Origin: Kineococcus rhizosphaerae
GTDB taxonomy: Bacteria; Actinomycetota; Actinomycetes; Actinomycetales; Kineococcaceae
Reading direction: 5' to 3'
Assembly (NCBI RefSeq): GCF_003002055.1
Contig: NZ_PVZF01000005.1
Span: forward strand, 279,013 to 343,012
Length of the DNA: 64,000 nucleotides
Both the position numbers and the translations under genes were made by a program. The notes beneath the pieces are model-generated. The model searched no databases and was not told the origin of the DNA. It saw only the letters and a list, made by a program, of their open reading frames with translations. Each line of letters begins with the position of its first letter. Within the stretch, counting starts at the first letter, position 1. Below, piece after piece: positions 39,373 to 48,991 of this stretch.

Positions 39373-41194
39373 CCGCGGCGGCCACGGCCTGCGCCGAGCC
39401 GACCACCCGCACCCGGCTCTTGGCCCTCGTCAGCGCCGTGTAGAACATCTCCCGCGTCGCCAGCGGCGAGTTCTCCGGCGCGGCCAGGACCGTCACGGTC
39501 TCGAACTGCGAGCCCTGGCTGCGGTGGACCGTCATCGCGTGCACCGGCTCGACGGCGGCCAACCGGGCCAGCGGCACCCGCAGCGGCCCGTCGCCGCGGG
39601 CGATGGCCGCCACCAGCGTCCCGTCCTCCTCCAGCACCACCCCCGTGTCGCCGTTGAAGACCCCGACCCCGGCGTCGTTGGCGGTGACGATGACGGGCAG
39701 GCCCACGTACCGGCCGTCGGCCCGCGGCACGACCCCCAGCTCCTCCACCGCCCACCGGTGCGCCAGCGCCGCCCAGTGCGAGACCCCGCGCGCGCCCCGG
39801 CGGTGCGCGCACAGCAGCCGGTGGGTGTCCAGGGCGACCAGCGCGGCCTCGGCGTCCCCGGCCCGCGCAGCCTCCACGACCGCCCGCGAGCGCTCCACGA
39901 CGTCGGCGCGCACGACGTCGAGCACCGCCCCCGCGACGAGCTCGGCGTCGGGCACCTCGAGGAACTCCACGTCCGGACCCCCGGCCCGCAGCCTCTCGAC
40001 GACCTCCTCGGACCGGGCGTCGCGCACGGCCTGGGCGATGGCCGCGATGCCGCCGCCGGCGGCGAAGCGGTGGGTGCGGGTGAGCGCGGACACCCCGTGG
40101 GGTGTCCCCCGCCCTCCCGCGGCGAGGTCGGCCGTCAGGTCGGCCAGGACGTTGCCCACCTCGACGGAGGCCAGCTGCTGCGGGTCGCCCACGAGGACGA
40201 GCCGGGCCCCCGGCCGCAGGGCGGCCAGGAGGCGGGCCATCACGCCGAGACCGACCATCGAGGCCTCGTCGACGATGACGACGTCGTGCGGCAGCCGGTG
40301 CTCGGCGTCGAAGCGGGCCCGCACCGAACCGGGCCGGATGCCCAGGAGGCGGTGCAGGGTCGAGGCGCTCGCGGACTGCAGGAACCGGCGCTCGTCGTCG
40401 TGGAACGGGCCGGTGTCGGCGGCCGAGACGACGGCCTCGGTGAGCCGGGCCGCGGCCTTGCCCGTGGGGGCGGCCAGCGCGACCCGCGGGGCGCCGTCGG
40501 ACAGGGCGTGGACGGCGGCCAGCAGCCGCGCCACGGTCGTGGTCTTGCCGGTCCCGGGCCCACCGGCGAGGACGGACACGCCGTGCGAGAGGCAGACGGC
40601 CGCCGCGGCGCGCTGGTCGTCGGCGGGGTCCCCCGGCCACAGCCGGTCCAGGACCGCCGCCACGGCGGCGGGGTCGAAGGAGGCCACGGACCCGCTGCGC
40701 TCGCGCAGGTCCCGGGCCACGGCCAGTTCCTGGCGCCAGTACCGGTCGAGCCAGACCCCGTCGCCCACCAGGTGCACGGGGGCGCGCGCGTCCTCGTCGA
40801 CGACCCCCGGCGGGTGCTCGACCGTCAGGGGGCTGCGCCGCAGGGCGGCCAGCCACTCCTGCAGGTCCGGCCAGGGCACCGCGACGGCCTGCACGGCGCC
40901 GGAGTCGTCGACGTCCTCGGGGACGAGCTGGTCGACCGCCGACAGCCGCAGCACGACCGACCCGTGCCGGACGGCGCGGACGGCGAGCGCCACGGCCAGC
41001 AGCACCGACTCGTCCCGCTCCCCCGTGACGGCACCGAGACGGCGGGCGACGTGGACGTCGGCGGCCTGCAGCAGGCCGAGGTCGTTGACCTCGCGCAGCA
41101 GGCCGGTGGCGGTGCGGGCCACGGTGGCCGAGCGGTCGACCTCGGCCTCGTCCCCGGGCAGCGGCCCGGGCGGGGTCTCGGGCTGGGTGCTCAT
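39320..41194 (-). CDS. recD: RecD, exonuclease V alpha subunit (5'-3' helicase)
   Basis: A 624-aa SF1B helicase. Motif I is GGPGTGKTTTVARLL (about 208), followed by AAPTGKAAARL, motif II VDEASMVGL, motif III GDPQQLASVEVG, and motifs V/VI MTVHRSQGSQFETV and YTALTRAKSRVRV. In RecBCD it translocates 5'-3' along the unwound strand. The ATG overlaps the recB stop (ATGA), the last gene of recC-recB-recD. Confidence 0.95.
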   Translation of the reverse strand: MSTQPETPPGPLPGDEAEVDRSATVARTATGLLREVNDLGLLQAADVHVARRLGAVTGERDESVLLAVALAVRAVRHGSVVLRLSAVDQLVPEDVDDSGAVQAVAVPWPDLQEWLAALRRSPLTVEHPPGVVDEDARAPVHLVGDGVWLDRYWRQELAVARDLRERSGSVASFDPAAVAAVLDRLWPGDPADDQRAAAAVCLSHGVSVLAGGPGTGKTTTVARLLAAVHALSDGAPRVALAAPTGKAAARLTEAVVSAADTGPFHDDERRFLQSASASTLHRLLGIRPGSVRARFDAEHRLPHDVVIVDEASMVGLGVMARLLAALRPGARLVLVGDPQQLASVEVGNVLADLTADLAAGGRGTPHGVSALTRTHRFAAGGGIAAIAQAVRDARSEEVVERLRAGGPDVEFLEVPDAELVAGAVLDVVRADVVERSRAVVEAARAGDAEAALVALDTHRLLCAHRRGARGVSHWAALAHRWAVEELGVVPRADGRYVGLPVIVTANDAGVGVFNGDTGVVLEEDGTLVAAIARGDGPLRVPLARLAAVEPVHAMTVHRSQGSQFETVTVLAAPENSPLATREMFYTALTRAKSRVRVVGSAQAVAAAVNRPLARATGLAERLRG

Positions 41195-44100
41195 CACGCG
41201 GTCCTCCCGGCGAGCAGTTCGGACAGGTCGACGACGAGCTCGGCCGGCGGCTTCCACGACCAGACCCCGGGTGGCACCCCGTCGGGGCCGGGGGCGACGT
41301 CGGGGCCGCACATGCCCCGCAGGAAGAGGTAGAGGGTGCCGCCCAGGTGCACGGCCGGGTCGTACCCGGGCTGGCGCCAGCGCAGGAACCGGTGCAGCGC
41401 GACGGAGTACAGCAGGGCCTGCAACGGGTAGTGGGCGGCGAGCACGGCGTCGTCGAGGGCCTCACGCCGGTAGTGCCAGGCCGTCAGGGGCTCGCCCGGG
41501 CCGGCGAGGCGGTTCGTCTTGTAGTCCACGACGAGGAACCGGTCGCCGTGGCGCAGCACGACGTCGATGGACCCGGTGAGGTACCCGCGCAACCCCTCGC
41601 CGGCCAGCGCCGGGTCCTGCAGGGCGTCGGCGTAGCGGTGGACGGGGTCGGTCGCGGGCAGGTGCCGGCGCAGCAGCGCGGGGACGGCTCCCAGCGTCGA
41701 GCCCGCGCCGCGGCCCGCCGCGTCGCCCCCGGCGAGGGGCAGCTCGAAGTCGAGCTCGGCGAGGCGGTCGGTGAGGGCGAAGTCCTGCAGCGCCCGCCCG
41801 CCCGCCAGCGGTCCCAGTCCCGTGCGCAGCACCGGGTCCAGCCCGGCGGCGAGCGGTCCGGCCAGCTGCGGGGAGAACTCCGCGCGCGCCAGGGCCGCCA
41901 GGTGGGCGGGGCGGTCCCCGGCGGCGGGGTCGAAGTGCTCCAGCACGGCGTGCACGAGGGTGCCGAACCCCGTCCCGGCGGGCAGGTCGGCCATCGGGGA
42001 CGCGACCGCGCGCCACCCGAGCGGGTCGGCGTCGTCGGTGCGTCCGCTCGCGTCGAGGTCGAGCTCGTCGGTGGTGGCCTCGACCTCCGGTTCGGCCAGG
42101 ACGGCCCGGGCGGGCCCCTGGTGGTCGTGGACGCCGCGGGTCAGCCCGGAGTACGACGTCCGGCGCCACCCGGTGTCCAGGGCGGCGGTGAAGGTCGCCA
42201 CCTGCAGGTCCGTCACCGGCTCCGCCCCGGTGGTGCGCCGCACGAGCGGGGCGCGCAGCGGGACGTCCTCGACGGCGACGGGCGACCCGGCGGGGAACAG
42301 CGCGGCCAGCCGCGCGGCGAGGGCGTCGTCGGCGGGCAGGTCGATCCTCTCGGGGATCCGGCGCGGGTCGTCGGTGAGCAGGAGCCGGTGCAGCGCACCG
42401 CGCTGGGTGTTGGTGCTGGGCGCCCACCAGACGAGCAGCCGGGACACCGCGCGCGTCAGGGCGACGTACAGCAGGCGCAGCTCCTCGCCGAGGTCCTCGG
42501 TGTCGGCGGTGCGGCAGAACACGTCGTAGGCGGGGGCGGCGGGACCGCCCACGTGCAGCGCGCGCGAGGTCCGGCCGTGAGCGTCGGGGGCGTGCGCGAC
42601 GGGCAGCCGGTCCTTGGACCCCCCGCCGGTGGAGTCCCACCCGAAGGGCACGCACACGACCTCGAACTCCAGGCCCTTGCTGGTGTGGACGGTCGCGATC
42701 TGGACCGCGGCGCGGTCGGTGTCCAGACGCCGGGACCGTTCCTGGTCCACGTCGCCCGCGGCGTCCTCGACGCGCCCGCGCAGCCAGGACAGCAGGCTGG
42801 AGACCCCGCCGCCGGGGTTGCGGGCCGACTCGGTGTGCAGGACCTCGGCGATGTGCCGCAGGTCCGTCAGCCGTCGTTCGCCGCCGTCGACGGCCAGCAG
42901 CCGGTGGGCCAGGCCGTGCGCCTCGGCGACGGTGGCGAACGTCCCCGAGACGCCGCGCTCGGCCAGGACCGTGCCCCACTCGCGCAGCTGCGCCGACAAC
43001 GCGTCCGTGGCCCGGTCGCCGCCGGCGTCCAGGTCGGCGGCCGTGCGCCCCACGAAGCTCGACAGGGCCGTCCGGCGCACGCGCGGGGTCCGGTGCGGCT
43101 GCTCCAGCGCCTCGAGCAGCCACAGCCACTCCCGGGCCGCGGGCGTCGCGAAGACGCTCGGCCCGCGGGACAGGACGCACGGGACGCCACGGCGGCGCAG
43201 CTCCTCCTGGACGGCCACGGCCTGGGCGCCCGTGCGCACGAGCACGGCGACGTCCCCGGCCACGAGATCGCGTTCGGCCCCGCCGCGGTGGGACCGCACG
43301 CGCAGCCCCTCGGCGAGGACGGCCACGACCTGCGCGGCGGTGTCGCGGGCGATCGCCGCGCGGACGTCGGCGACGGCGGGCACGCCGGTGCGGGCGGTCA
43401 CGGGCAGGCCGTCGCGGCGCAGCACCCGCAACCGCACGGGGGCCGGGTCCTCCTCGCCGCCGGGCCCGACGAGCGCGGGGAGCCGGTGGTGGGCCGCGAC
43501 GGGGTGCACGACGATCTGCTCGTCGCCGAGCGCCGCCCCGCGCAGCAGCGCCGCCGTGCCGGCCAGGACCGCGGGGTCGCTGCGGAAGTTCGTCCCCAGG
43601 GTCGCCGTCGTCGTCGCGACCCCCACGGCCTCCAGGTAGGAGTTCACGTCCGCACCGCGGAACGCGTAGATCGCCTGCTTCGGGTCGCCGATGAGGATCA
43701 GCTCGCAGCGTCCGTGGAACGCGGTCCGCAGGATCTCCCACTGGACGGCGTCGGTGTCCTGGAACTCGTCGACGAGCACGACGGAGTACCTGCGCCGCAG
43801 ACGCTCGCACGCCGTCGGCCCGGCGACCTCGTCGGTCAGCGCGTCCCGCAGCCGGACCAGCAGGTCGTCGAACCCCGTCAGACGGCGCGACCGCTTGCGG
43901 GCGGCGACCTCGCGCCGGACCCCCTCGGCGAACCGCACCCGCAGGTTCTCCGGGGTGTCCGGGGCCGTGCCCTGCGGTTCCAGGCGCGCGTCCGCGCGGT
44001 GCACCGCCTCCCGGGCGATCCGCAGCGCCACGGCCCGGCTGAACGGCGGCGCCCCCGCCCCCGGGCGCACGGCGAACCGGAGGTACAGGTCGTCGCAGAC

Positions 44101-44598
44101 CTCCTCGACGAGGTCGTCGACGTCCTCCACGAGGGTGGCGGTCGGGTCGACGTCGGCGGCCGTGCCCAGGCTCGCCAGGACCTGCCGGCAGAACTCGTGG
44201 ATGGTGGCGACGGTGGCGGCGTCGAACCCCGCGAGCGCCGCGGCGAGCCGGGCGCTGCGGGCCTCGACGTCGGCCGCGGCCAGGTGGCGCACGACGGGGT
44301 CCGCCGAACCCAGCGCGGCGGCCGGGTCCCGCAGCGCCTCCCGGGTGCTGACGAGGCGCTCGCGGACCCGGTCGCGCAGTTCGGCCGTGGCGGCCCGCCC
44401 GAACGTCACGACGAGCAGTTCGTCGACGGTGGCGCGCCCCTCGGCGACGAACCGCGTGACGAGCCCGGCGATGGTCCAGGTCTTGCCGGTCCCGGCGCTG
44501 GCCTCCAGCACCGTGGTGCCGGTGGGCACCGGGCCGGTCAGGTCGAAGTCCGCCACGCTCACCGCTCCCGCCGCGCTCACCGCTCCCGCCGCGCTCAC
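41194..44598 (-). CDS. recB: RecB, exonuclease V beta subunit (helicase-nuclease)
   Basis: Up to 1134 aa. UvrD-like SF1A helicase: motif I EASAGTGKTWTIAGL (about 20), VVTFGRAATAELRDR, motif II VLVDEFQDTDAVQW, and IGDPKQAIYAFRGADV. The C-terminal RecB nuclease domain has the catalytic LVVDYKTNRL near residue 1030. It unwinds 3'-5' and degrades both strands until Chi. The GTG at 44598 overlaps the recC stop (GTGA), but two identical 18-bp copies put further candidate starts at 44580 and 44562. Confidence 0.95.
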   Translation of the reverse strand: MSAAGAVSAAGAVSVADFDLTGPVPTGTTVLEASAGTGKTWTIAGLVTRFVAEGRATVDELLVVTFGRAATAELRDRVRERLVSTREALRDPAAALGSADPVVRHLAAADVEARSARLAAALAGFDAATVATIHEFCRQVLASLGTAADVDPTATLVEDVDDLVEEVCDDLYLRFAVRPGAGAPPFSRAVALRIAREAVHRADARLEPQGTAPDTPENLRVRFAEGVRREVAARKRSRRLTGFDDLLVRLRDALTDEVAGPTACERLRRRYSVVLVDEFQDTDAVQWEILRTAFHGRCELILIGDPKQAIYAFRGADVNSYLEAVGVATTTATLGTNFRSDPAVLAGTAALLRGAALGDEQIVVHPVAAHHRLPALVGPGGEEDPAPVRLRVLRRDGLPVTARTGVPAVADVRAAIARDTAAQVVAVLAEGLRVRSHRGGAERDLVAGDVAVLVRTGAQAVAVQEELRRRGVPCVLSRGPSVFATPAAREWLWLLEALEQPHRTPRVRRTALSSFVGRTAADLDAGGDRATDALSAQLREWGTVLAERGVSGTFATVAEAHGLAHRLLAVDGGERRLTDLRHIAEVLHTESARNPGGGVSSLLSWLRGRVEDAAGDVDQERSRRLDTDRAAVQIATVHTSKGLEFEVVCVPFGWDSTGGGSKDRLPVAHAPDAHGRTSRALHVGGPAAPAYDVFCRTADTEDLGEELRLLYVALTRAVSRLLVWWAPSTNTQRGALHRLLLTDDPRRIPERIDLPADDALAARLAALFPAGSPVAVEDVPLRAPLVRRTTGAEPVTDLQVATFTAALDTGWRRTSYSGLTRGVHDHQGPARAVLAEPEVEATTDELDLDASGRTDDADPLGWRAVASPMADLPAGTGFGTLVHAVLEHFDPAAGDRPAHLAALARAEFSPQLAGPLAAGLDPVLRTGLGPLAGGRALQDFALTDRLAELDFELPLAGGDAAGRGAGSTLGAVPALLRRHLPATDPVHRYADALQDPALAGEGLRGYLTGSIDVVLRHGDRFLVVDYKTNRLAGPGEPLTAWHYRREALDDAVLAAHYPLQALLYSVALHRFLRWRQPGYDPAVHLGGTLYLFLRGMCGPDVAPGPDGVPPGVWSWKPPAELVVDLSELLAGRTA
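44556..44598 (-). repeat. Duplicated recB translation start
   Basis: An 18-bp unit, GTGAGCGCGGCGGGAGCG, is present twice in tandem and is followed by a third GTGAGC. Each unit carries GGGAG two bases before the next GTG, so in-frame starts at 44598, 44580 and 44562 are possible, the last two with their own Shine-Dalgarno; a further in-frame GTG is at 44556. Confidence 0.7.
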
Positions 44599-47500
44599 CG
44601 TTCGTCCATCCGGTACACGCCCAGCAGGGGTTCCCAGAACCGTTGCGCCGCAGCCTGGAACGTCTGCGGCGCGGCGGGGGGCCACCCGGGTGGCGGGGTC
44701 CAGTCGAGCAGGGTGTCGACGCCCGCGCCGGCGCCCCAGACGGTGACGTTCTCCTCGTCGGCGTCCTCCTTGGGGAAGGAGTAGTCCGACACCCACGCCT
44801 GGGACGCGGCCTGCCGGCACGCGGCGGCGGGGCGGGCGTTCCACGCCGCGGTGGCGTAGGCCATCGCGGTGTCCACGGGCAGCGGCAGCGGCGAGCGCAG
44901 GCCGTGGGCCCGCAGTTCCAGCAGGTCGCTCAGCGCACCGCGGGCGGTCCCGGACGGCACGGGGCCGAGGGTCAGCAGACCGACGCTGCCGCGGGACCCG
45001 CGGCCGACGACGACGGCGCGGAACTCGGTGCCCGGGTTCGCCGCCGACAGCGCGAGCAGCTCGATCCAGGCCCGCACGGTCTGCTTGGCCTTGATGCGCG
45101 AGTAGATCGTCGTCACCGCGACGTGCCCGGTGGCGCGGCCGCCGGGCCGGACCGGGCGGACGCCGCGCACGTTGCCCGTGGTGCGCAGCCGGCCGACCCC
45201 GGGGACGTCGAGGTCGAGCTCGACGTCGACGCTGCGCGGGGGGTCGGTGTCGAACTCCGCGGCGACGGCGGCGATCCGGTCCACGGCGGGCCCGACCTCG
45301 CGCAGCACCGCGATCCCGAGCGGCCCGGGCGGCAGGTCCCCGCGCGCGGTCTCGAGCCGCACGATGTCCGCCGGGTCGGTGCCGCGCAGCCGGGCCGTCA
45401 GCGCGCGGTCGCCCACGGCCCACTTCTGCAGGGCGTCGAGCTCGACGGGCAGCGCGTCGGCGGGTTCCTCCTCGCGCGTCGCGGTGGCGACGTCGAGGCG
45501 CTGGCGCAGGAAGGCCCGGGCCGGGTGCTGGAAGAACTGCACGAGCTGGTCGAGGTCGAGGTCGGCCGCCGGGGCCGGCGGCAGCCCCGCGGGCAGGAAC
45601 GGCGGGGGCGCCGCGGGTTCACCGGCCCCCGTCGCGGCCCCCGCGAAGGCGCTGCGGTCGTAGCTGAACGGTCCCGTCGTGCCGAGCGCGCCGCGGGTGA
45701 AGTTCTTCGGGTCGGTCGGTTGCAGCGGGTGTTGGACCACGATCCGCTGCCGCGCACCGGGGTGCGCGGCCTCGAGGCTGTCGAGCAGTTCCCCGACGGG
45801 CACGGCCGGGGGCAGCGTCGCCCCGGTGCGCACGTCGCGGCCGGAGTACGTCACGACGAGGGTGTCGCCCGCCGAGCAGATCGCGTCCAGCAGCACCTGG
45901 CGGTCCTCGCTGCGCGGGTCGCGGTCGCCGAGGTGCGGGTCGCGGGCCAGGACGTCGTCGGCGTCGGGGTTGGTGACGCGCGGGAACGCGCCGTCGTCCA
46001 TCCCGAGCAGGCAGACGACGCGGTGGGGCACGGACCGCATGGGGGTCGTGGTGCAGACGGTCAGCGCCCCGGTGCGGAAGTTCGCGCGCTGGGGACGGCC
46101 CGCGAACCGTTCGGCGACGAGCGCGGCGACGTCGGCCAGCCCCACCGCGGCCGTTCCCGCGCGGGCCGCGTCGGCGGCGACGGCACCCAGTTCGCGGCGC
46201 AGCTGCGTGACCTGCCAGGTCGTGTCGGGGGTGACGTCGGCGAGGTCGAGGACGCTGTCCAGCAGCGCCGTGCACCAGCTCGCGACGCCGTGGCGGCCCG
46301 ACAGGCGCGCGACCGCGGCGTCGAGCCGGTCGACGAGCTCGGCGAACCGGCCGGCGAGGTCGACCCGCGAGGACTCGACGTCGGCCAGCGGGACCACCGC
46401 GTGCTCCAGGGGCCCCACGAGGTCGTCGCCGTGGGCACCGCCGACGGCGACCCCGACGAGCAGGCGGTCCAGACCGGCCCGCCACGACCCCTGGGCGAGG
46501 GCCCCCAGCGCCCACGTCTCGCGGTGCTGCGCCGACAGGCCCCAGTGCACCCCCGCGTCGACGGTCCACTCGCGGATCTGCTCCAGGTCCTCGTCGTCGA
46601 GGGCGAACCGCTGGCGGACGGCGGCGGCCCCGGCGAGGTCGAGGACCTCGGTGGCGCTCAGCCGGCTCTGGGCGAGCACGAGCAGCCGGGCGGCGAGGGC
46701 GAGCAGCGGGTTGGTCTGCAGCGCCGAGCGGTCGGCGACCGAGACCTGCAGCGCGCCGCCGGGGTGGGAGTCGGTGGAGAAGACGGCCGAGACGAGCGGG
46801 GCGAACGTCTCGACGTCGGGGCACAGCACGAGCACGTCGCGCGGCTGCAGCGTGCGGTCGGCGTCGAGGAGCCCGAGGACCACCTCGCGCAGCACCTCGA
46901 CCTGGCGTGCGCGGCCGTGGCAGGAGTGCACCTGCACCGAGGTGTCACCCGGGTCCGGCGACGGCGCGGGCACCTCGTCGGCGGCCAGCGCCCGCTGCAG
47001 CCGGCCGAGCACGGTGTCCGGCGGGGCCGGGGCCCGGTGGTGGGTGTCGGCGGCGCCGGGGACGGCCAGGGCCAGCCGGGCCTGCAGCTCGCGCACGTCG
47101 CGCGACAGCGACAGCAGCAGCGGGTGACGCACGTCGGCCACGGCCTGCGCGCGGCGCAGCCCCGCCGACGGTGCCGCCCTCGCCCACAGCGCCGGGCTGG
47201 GGTGCTGCACGAACAGGTGGACCTCGCGGTGCTCGGCGAGCGCGGCCAGCACCCGCAGCCGCGCGTCGGCCAGGCGGGTCACCACGAACACCGCGCAGCG
47301 GGGGCCGAGGGAGGTCAGCGCGGGGTCGGCGCGCAGGGCGGCGCAGACGTCGTCGAGGAGTTCGGCCGGGGCCGGCAGCCCCACGTGCTCGCGGACGGCG
47401 CGGAACACCTCGGGCTGCCAGCGCAGGTCCGCCGGGACGTCCGAACCTCCTGCGGCCCAGGCCGTCAGCAGTTCCGGGCGGGCCGCCCCGTACCGCGCGA

Positions 47501-47987
47501 ACAACCTCGCGAGCCGGGTCGCCACCGCGGTGCGCCGCACCCGGGGCACGCCTTCGCCGTCGGGGGTCCGCAGGTGGTGGCGCAGGACGGCGAACTCGGG
47601 CCGGCGGTCGGGGGCGGGCCCGGTGGCGGGGGCGATGTCCTCGAGCACCTCCAGGACGTCCCAGGTCAGGGCGTCGGCGGACCAGCGCTCGACCGCGGCG
47701 CCCGCCTCGGGCCGCGTCCGGGCCACGACCTCGGCGACCACCTGGTCCAGGAGCCGGGACGGGGAGGAGAAGTCGACGCGCGCGCAGACGCCGTCGTCCC
47801 CGCCGGGGCCGGCCCCGAGGTGGTGGGACAGGCGTTGGGCGATCCAGCGCTCGGTCCCCCGCGCGCCGACGGCCAGGACGTCCGGGGCGAACGGGTCGGC
47901 CCCGGCGGCGGGCAGGCGCAGGACGTCGGCGAGGCCGTCGACGAGCGCCGCGGCGGACTCGGAGCGGTGGACGTGGAGCACGGGCAC
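44595..47987 (-). CDS. recC: RecC, exonuclease V gamma subunit
   Basis: A 1130-aa protein with an inactive-helicase fold. Signatures include VLHVHRSESAAALVDGLADVL at the start, GTERWIAQRLSHHLG, VQVHSCHGRARQVEVLREVVL (about 350) and VCLLGMDDGAFPR (about 660). RecC scans DNA for Chi and splits the strands. It is the first gene of the rec operon, divergent from the LLM oxidoreductase with 50 bp between. The start is GTG. Confidence 0.95.
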   Translation of the reverse strand: MPVLHVHRSESAAALVDGLADVLRLPAAGADPFAPDVLAVGARGTERWIAQRLSHHLGAGPGGDDGVCARVDFSSPSRLLDQVVAEVVARTRPEAGAAVERWSADALTWDVLEVLEDIAPATGPAPDRRPEFAVLRHHLRTPDGEGVPRVRRTAVATRLARLFARYGAARPELLTAWAAGGSDVPADLRWQPEVFRAVREHVGLPAPAELLDDVCAALRADPALTSLGPRCAVFVVTRLADARLRVLAALAEHREVHLFVQHPSPALWARAAPSAGLRRAQAVADVRHPLLLSLSRDVRELQARLALAVPGAADTHHRAPAPPDTVLGRLQRALAADEVPAPSPDPGDTSVQVHSCHGRARQVEVLREVVLGLLDADRTLQPRDVLVLCPDVETFAPLVSAVFSTDSHPGGALQVSVADRSALQTNPLLALAARLLVLAQSRLSATEVLDLAGAAAVRQRFALDDEDLEQIREWTVDAGVHWGLSAQHRETWALGALAQGSWRAGLDRLLVGVAVGGAHGDDLVGPLEHAVVPLADVESSRVDLAGRFAELVDRLDAAVARLSGRHGVASWCTALLDSVLDLADVTPDTTWQVTQLRRELGAVAADAARAGTAAVGLADVAALVAERFAGRPQRANFRTGALTVCTTTPMRSVPHRVVCLLGMDDGAFPRVTNPDADDVLARDPHLGDRDPRSEDRQVLLDAICSAGDTLVVTYSGRDVRTGATLPPAVPVGELLDSLEAAHPGARQRIVVQHPLQPTDPKNFTRGALGTTGPFSYDRSAFAGAATGAGEPAAPPPFLPAGLPPAPAADLDLDQLVQFFQHPARAFLRQRLDVATATREEEPADALPVELDALQKWAVGDRALTARLRGTDPADIVRLETARGDLPPGPLGIAVLREVGPAVDRIAAVAAEFDTDPPRSVDVELDLDVPGVGRLRTTGNVRGVRPVRPGGRATGHVAVTTIYSRIKAKQTVRAWIELLALSAANPGTEFRAVVVGRGSRGSVGLLTLGPVPSGTARGALSDLLELRAHGLRSPLPLPVDTAMAYATAAWNARPAAACRQAASQAWVSDYSFPKEDADEENVTVWGAGAGVDTLLDWTPPPGWPPAAPQTFQAAAQRFWEPLLGVYRMDER

Positions 47988-48037
47988 CTGTCTACCCGAC
48001 CGTTCGGACAGGACCGTCGTCGTGGTCTGCTGGGCCG

Positions 48038-48991
48038 GTGCTGCTGTCGCTGCTGGACCGCTCGCGGACCCGCTCGGGGCGTTCGGACGCCGAGGCCCTG
48101 CAGGCCACCGTGCGCCGGGCCCGCCGGGCCGAGGAGCTGGGGCTGCACCGGTTCTGGGTCGCCGAGCACCACGCGGTGCCGGGAGTCGTGGGGTCGGCGC
48201 CGACGGTGACGATGGCCGCGGTCGCCGCCGCCACCTCCCGGGTCCGGGTCGGGACGGCGGGGGTCATGCTGCCCAACCACTCACCGTTCGTGGTCGCCGA
48301 GCAGCTCGCGACGCTGGTGGCCCTGCACCCGGGCCGCGTCGACGTGGGGGTCGGCCGCTCGCTGGGATTCACCGCGCCCGTACGGCGCGCGCTGGGGACC
48401 GCGAGCGCCGACGGCTTCGAGGACCGGCTCGGTGAGCTGCTGGACTGGTTGCACGGCCGGGGACCGGTCACCGTCCGGCCACGGGTCCCCGCGCCGCCGG
48501 TGTGGTTGCTGGCGACGGGCTCGGGGCTGGCGACGGCGGCGCGGTTCGGGCTGCCCGTCGTGGTGGGCGGGTCCCTGCTGGCCGATCCGGCTGCGCTGCA
48601 GCGCTACCGGGAGCGGACCCGGCACGCGCGGGTGACCCTGGCCCTGGACGTCCTGCTCGCGCGGGACGAGGCGGCGGCCCGGCGGGAGCTGCTCCCGCAG
48701 GCCGTGGCGCTGGCCCGTTCCCGCAGCCGCGGCGAGTTCGGCCCCCTCCTGCCCCCGCAGGAGGCGCAGCGGGCGGACCTCACCGGGCGCGAGCGCGCCG
48801 ACGTCGAGCGCACGCTGGCGCAGACGGTCCACGGGGACGAGGAGACGGTGGCGGCCCGGCTGGCGGACCTCGTGCACCGCACCGGGGCGGTCGAGCTCCT
48901 GGTGAGCGCCACCCCGTTCGCCGAGGACGCCGAGGCCGAGAACGACACCCGGGTGGCGCGGCTGGTGGCCCGGCTCAGAACCGGCGGTTGA
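48038..48991 (+). CDS. LLM-class flavin-dependent oxidoreductase (MsnO8-like)
   Basis: A 317-aa bacterial-luciferase-type TIM barrel. HRFWVAEHHAVPGVVGSAPTV (about 35-55) and VRVGTAGVMLPNHSPFVVAEQ (about 70-90) are family signatures, and GRVDVGVGRSLG binds flavin phosphate. It uses FMNH2 or F420 to oxidise an unknown substrate. The GTG at 48038 is the only start that leaves a sensible N terminus. It overlaps the convergent exporter by 17 bp. Confidence 0.9.
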   Translation: MLLSLLDRSRTRSGRSDAEALQATVRRARRAEELGLHRFWVAEHHAVPGVVGSAPTVTMAAVAAATSRVRVGTAGVMLPNHSPFVVAEQLATLVALHPGRVDVGVGRSLGFTAPVRRALGTASADGFEDRLGELLDWLHGRGPVTVRPRVPAPPVWLLATGSGLATAARFGLPVVVGGSLLADPAALQRYRERTRHARVTLALDVLLARDEAAARRELLPQAVALARSRSRGEFGPLLPPQEAQRADLTGRERADVERTLAQTVHGDEETVAARLADLVHRTGAVELLVSATPFAEDAEAENDTRVARLVARLRTGG

